Assembly: GCA_002308255.1 (NCBI GenBank)
Contig: DBVZ01000103.1
Coordinates: forward strand, 308-7,667
Reading direction: 5' to 3'
Origin: Lachnospiraceae bacterium UBA1251
GTDB taxonomy: Bacteria > Bacillota > Clostridia > Lachnospirales > Lachnospiraceae
DNA length: 7,360 nucleotides
A program made the translations under genes and the position numbers. Below the pieces are notes generated by a model, which saw only the letters and a list, made by a program, of their open reading frames with translations, searched no databases and had not been told where the DNA came from. Each line of letters starts with the position of its first letter. Position 1 is the stretch's first letter. This document shows positions 4,679 through 7,360 of this stretch, piece after piece.

Positions 4679-5548
4679 ATGAGTGGAATCAGAATCGTTT
4701 CAGACAGCACCAGTGATCTTTCAAAGGAACTGATCGAACGCTGGAATATATCGATTCTTCCCCTGCACGTCCTGATGGGGGACGAAGAATACGAGGACGG
4801 ACCGGCTCTCTCCCCGGAGGATATCTTCCGGTGGTCGGATGAGCATAAAACAACGCCGAAGACATCCGCACCGTCTGCCGTGAGTGCCATCGAGCTTTTC
4901 CGGGGGCTTCTTTCCGAGGCGGATGACATCATTGCCTTCAGTATCTCCTCTTCCATGTCGGCCTCCTTTTCCGTCATGGAGATGGCGGCGGAAGAACTGA
5001 AAGCGGAGAACAGGATCCATGTGATCGACTCACAGAATCTGTCGACGGGGATCGGCCTTCAGGTGCTGCGTGCGGCACAGCTTGCGGAAAACGGTGTGCC
5101 TGCGGCTGAAATCGTCCGTGGGATAAAGGAAATGCGTGCGCGGGTCCGCGCAAGCTTCGTAGTGGATACACTTACGTATCTCCACCGCGGGGGACGCTGC
5201 GGCGGACTGGCGGCGCTGGCCGGCGGGATCCTTAAGATCCATCCGAGGATCGCCGTTGCGGACGGAGCGATGCATCCGGAACAGAAGTACCGCGGCAGAA
5301 TGGACAGGGTCGTGATGTCCTATGTCAAAGATATGGAAAGCGCTTTGAAGAACGCGGAACCGGACCGGGTATTCATCACGCATTCCGGATGCAGCAGGGA
5401 GCTGCTGGATAAGGTGAGGGATTATCTGGTTTCGCTCGGCATTTTCGAGGAGATCCTCGAGACGCGCGCGGCAGGGGTCATTTCCAGCCATTGCGGCCCC
5501 GGAACACTGGGGGTGCTTTTTACGGAGAAAAAAAGCGGGGAAGCCTGA
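4679..5548 (+). CDS. DegV family (FakB-like) fatty-acid-binding protein
   Basis: A 289-residue cytoplasmic protein of the DegV family. Members such as FakB bind a fatty acid and present it to the kinase FakA, feeding exogenous fatty acids into phospholipid synthesis. Family signatures: IVSDSTSDL at 6-14; TSAPS at 62-66 (TSQPS is usual); S90-S98 region with S94 in the place of the LSGT serine; DTL at 163-165 with RGGR at 170-173; and SSHCGPGTLG with H271. T62, S94 and H271 match the residues that hold the fatty-acid carboxylate in FakB. Length is typical. AAAGGAA (4662-4668) lies about ten bases before the ATG; the ATG at 4672 is in another frame and stops quickly. The stop codon sits inside the terminator loop shared with typA. 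No fakA-like kinase gene is in view, so the kinase partner is inferred from family knowledge. Confidence 0.92.
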   Translation: MSGIRIVSDSTSDLSKELIERWNISILPLHVLMGDEEYEDGPALSPEDIFRWSDEHKTTPKTSAPSAVSAIELFRGLLSEADDIIAFSISSSMSASFSVMEMAAEELKAENRIHVIDSQNLSTGIGLQVLRAAQLAENGVPAAEIVRGIKEMRARVRASFVVDTLTYLHRGGRCGGLAALAGGILKIHPRIAVADGAMHPEQKYRGRMDRVVMSYVKDMESALKNAEPDRVFITHSGCSRELLDKVRDYLVSLGIFEEILETRAAGVISSHCGPGTLGVLFTEKKSGEA

Positions 5549-5567
5549 GGGCTTCTCCGCTTTTTTT
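5528..5567. terminator. Bidirectional terminator shared by degV and typA
   Basis: GCGGGGAAGCC at 5535-5545 pairs with GGCTTCTCCGC at 5550-5560 (one G-U pair), flanked by A7 (5528-5534) and T7 (5561-5567), with loop TGAG. Either strand therefore shows a GC-rich hairpin followed by seven T. It serves degV on + and typA on -, whose stop codon is at 5576-5578. The TGA stop of degV occupies three of the four loop bases. Confidence 0.95.
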
Positions 5568-5575
5568 AAAAGAGC

Positions 5576-7360
5576 TCAGTTATGGGCTGCCCTGCGGCGC
5601 ATCCGGGAATCCAGGATCTTTTTCCGGATCCGGAGATTCTTCGGCGTGATCTCCAGCAGCTCGTCCGTATCGATAAAATCGAGAGCCTGCTCAAGAGAGA
5701 GGATCCTCGGAGGAACGAGTTTCAGGGCGTCGTCCGAACCGGAAGCACGGGTGTTGGTCAGGTGCTTCATTTTGCAGACATTGACTTCGATATCCTCGTT
5801 TTTCGGGTTTTCCCCGACGACCATGCCGGCATAGACGCGCTGGCCGGGACTGATGAACAGGCTGCCCCGCTCCTGCGCCGCGAAGAGGCCGTAGGTCACG
5901 GCTTCGCCGTCCTCGAACGCGATCAGGGAACCCTGTTTGCGGTAGGCGATCTCCCCCTTGTATGGGGCATATTCGTCAAATACGGTATTGAGAACCCCGG
6001 TTCCTTTTGTGGAGGTCAGGAAAGTCCCGTGATAGCCGATCAGCGCCCTGGCGGGAATGGAAAATTCCAGACGGGACGTGCCGTTCGCGAGAGTCGTCAT
6101 TCCCTGCAGTTCACCCTTCCTCTCGGACAGCTGCCCGATCACGGTTCCGGCAAATTCTTCCGGAATATCAACGTACGCGATCTCCATGGGCTCCAGCTTC
6201 TTGCCGCGCTCATCCTTGCGGAAGATGACTTCCGGCTTGCTGACGGCAAATTCATATCCTTCCCGGCGCATCGTTTCGATCAGGACGGAAAGATGCAGCT
6301 CTCCGCGGCCGGAGACTTTGAACGTGTCCGTATTGTCGGTGTCCTCCACACGCAGGCTGACATCCGTGTTGAGTTCCCGGAAAAGGCGGTCCCGGATCTG
6401 GCGCGACGTGCAGTAGGTTCCCTCCTGGCCGGCGAGCGGGCTGTCATTGACGATAAAATTCATGGAAATGGTCGGTTCCGTGATCTTCTGGAACGGGATC
6501 GCGTCGATCCCCTCCGGCGCGCAGAGCGTATCGCCGATCATAAGATCCGGAATGCCCGAGATCGCGACGATCGAACCGATGCCTGCCTCGCGCACGTCCC
6601 GGCGCTCCAGTCCGTTGAATTCATAGAGTTTGGTAATCCTCTCCTTCTGCATGAGCGAAGGATCATGGAAGTTGACGCGCACGATCTCCTGACCCACGCG
6701 GATCACGCCGTTGTCGACTTTGCCGACGCCTATGCGGCCGACGTATTCGTTGTAGTCGATCGTGGAGATGAGGACCTGCGTCGACGCTTCCGGATCCCCT
6801 TCCGGAGCCGGAATATAGTCCAGGATCGTATCGAACAGGGGCTTGAGATCCACGGCGTCATCACCGAGATCCTTCACGCAGGTGCCCTGCTTGGCGGATG
6901 CGTAGATGAACGGGCAGTCGAGCTGTGCGTCGGAGGCGTCGAGATCCATCATGAGTTCCAGCGTCTCGTCGACCACTTCTTCCGGACGCGCGTCCGGACG
7001 GTCGATCTTATTGATGCAGACGATGACCGGCAGATCGAGGTCCAGAGCTTTTTTCAGGACGAATTTGGTCTGCGGCATGGTCCCCTCAAAGGCATCCACG
7101 AGGAGGATGACGCCGTTGACCATTTTGAGGACGCGCTCCACCTCCCCGCCGAAATCCGCGTGGCCGGGCGTGTCGATGATATTGATCTTTACTCCGTTGT
7201 AATCGATGGCCGTATTTTTGGAGAGGATCGTGATGCCGCGTTCTCTCTCGAGATCATTGGAGTCCATGACGCGCTCGCGGACCTCCTGGCCGGCGCGGAA
7301 GACGCCGCTCTGACGGAGCATGGCGTCGACGAGGGTCGTTTTGCCGTGGTCGACGTGGGC
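5576..7360 (-). CDS. typA: Ribosome-binding GTPase TypA/BipA (N-terminus outside window)
   Basis: 594 residues of the translational GTPase TypA/BipA, an EF-G-like factor that binds ribosomes and helps 50S assembly and growth under stress or cold. The reading frame stays open to the window edge and begins with AHVDHGKT, the G1 P-loop, so only about ten N-terminal residues are missing; the ATG at 7321-7319 is internal. Counting from the first visible residue: G1 1-8; G2 RERGITI with T44; G3 DTPGH 63-67; G4 NKID 117-120; G5 SAK 155-157. Domain II, the EF-G-like domains III and V (for instance GRGELHLSVLIETMRREG) and the TypA-specific C-terminal domain (SLEQALDFIDTDELLEITP, then a basic RKKILDSRMRRR end) all follow. 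No frameshift is seen. It converges on degV with 27 bases between the stop codons, and its promoter is beyond the right edge. Confidence 0.97.
   Translation of the reverse strand, partial: AHVDHGKTTLVDAMLRQSGVFRAGQEVRERVMDSNDLERERGITILSKNTAIDYNGVKINIIDTPGHADFGGEVERVLKMVNGVILLVDAFEGTMPQTKFVLKKALDLDLPVIVCINKIDRPDARPEEVVDETLELMMDLDASDAQLDCPFIYASAKQGTCVKDLGDDAVDLKPLFDTILDYIPAPEGDPEASTQVLISTIDYNEYVGRIGVGKVDNGVIRVGQEIVRVNFHDPSLMQKERITKLYEFNGLERRDVREAGIGSIVAISGIPDLMIGDTLCAPEGIDAIPFQKITEPTISMNFIVNDSPLAGQEGTYCTSRQIRDRLFRELNTDVSLRVEDTDNTDTFKVSGRGELHLSVLIETMRREGYEFAVSKPEVIFRKDERGKKLEPMEIAYVDIPEEFAGTVIGQLSERKGELQGMTTLANGTSRLEFSIPARALIGYHGTFLTSTKGTGVLNTVFDEYAPYKGEIAYRKQGSLIAFEDGEAVTYGLFAAQERGSLFISPGQRVYAGMVVGENPKNEDIEVNVCKMKHLTNTRASGSDDALKLVPPRILSLEQALDFIDTDELLEITPKNLRIRKKILDSRMRRRAAHN

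Noticed and set aside
4012..4977. 321-residue open frame on the - strand across the deacetylase end, terminator and degV start
   Set aside because: It reads straight through a strong terminator and two well-supported + genes; no family features.
7319..7321. ATG at 7321-7319 as the typA start
   Set aside because: The open frame continues upstream to the edge and encodes the P-loop AHVDHGKT, which TypA needs; the true start is outside the window.

Overview
The window looks like chromosomal housekeeping and cell-envelope DNA from a Gram-positive Clostridia-type bacterium, most likely Lachnospiraceae or a close relative. That placement is inference from protein style: a PcsB/CwlO-like hydrolase with an NlpC/P60 end, a membrane-anchored NodB deacetylase with choline-binding-type repeats, a DegV protein, TypA, strong AGGAG-type ribosome sites, compact Rho-independent terminators, and moderately high GC in genes against AT-rich promoters. 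No mobile element, CRISPR array, tRNA or rRNA is visible, and no intergenic gap exceeds about 165 bases.

Left part (1-1428, + strand): the 3' end of a sugar-phosphate-type nucleotidyltransferase gene, cut by the window edge, is followed after 15 bases by a Cof-type HAD phosphatase gene. They are probably one transcript, closed by a weak hairpin near 1441-1468.

Middle part (1429-4638, + strand): two cell-wall genes, each with its own promoter region and terminator. The first encodes a secreted PcsB/CwlO-like peptidoglycan hydrolase: signal peptide, long coiled coil, Ser-rich tandem-repeat linker, C-terminal NlpC/P60 peptidase. Its promoter region holds a 12/12 match to the WalR (YycF) direct-repeat consensus, a second 11/12 match, and a long inverted repeat. 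The second encodes a membrane-anchored polysaccharide deacetylase with wall-binding repeats between the membrane helix and the catalytic domain. Together they suggest local remodelling of peptidoglycan, by peptide cleavage and glycan deacetylation, possibly under WalRK-type control.

Right part (4639-7360): a DegV/FakB-like fatty-acid-binding protein gene (+) converges on typA/bipA (-). A single bidirectional terminator between them carries the degV stop codon in its loop. typA runs off the right edge and lacks only about ten N-terminal codons.

I found no clearly new multi-gene system. The observations most worth checking are the WalR-like boxes, the near-identical 54-bp duplication in the hydrolase linker, and the terminator that includes a stop codon.
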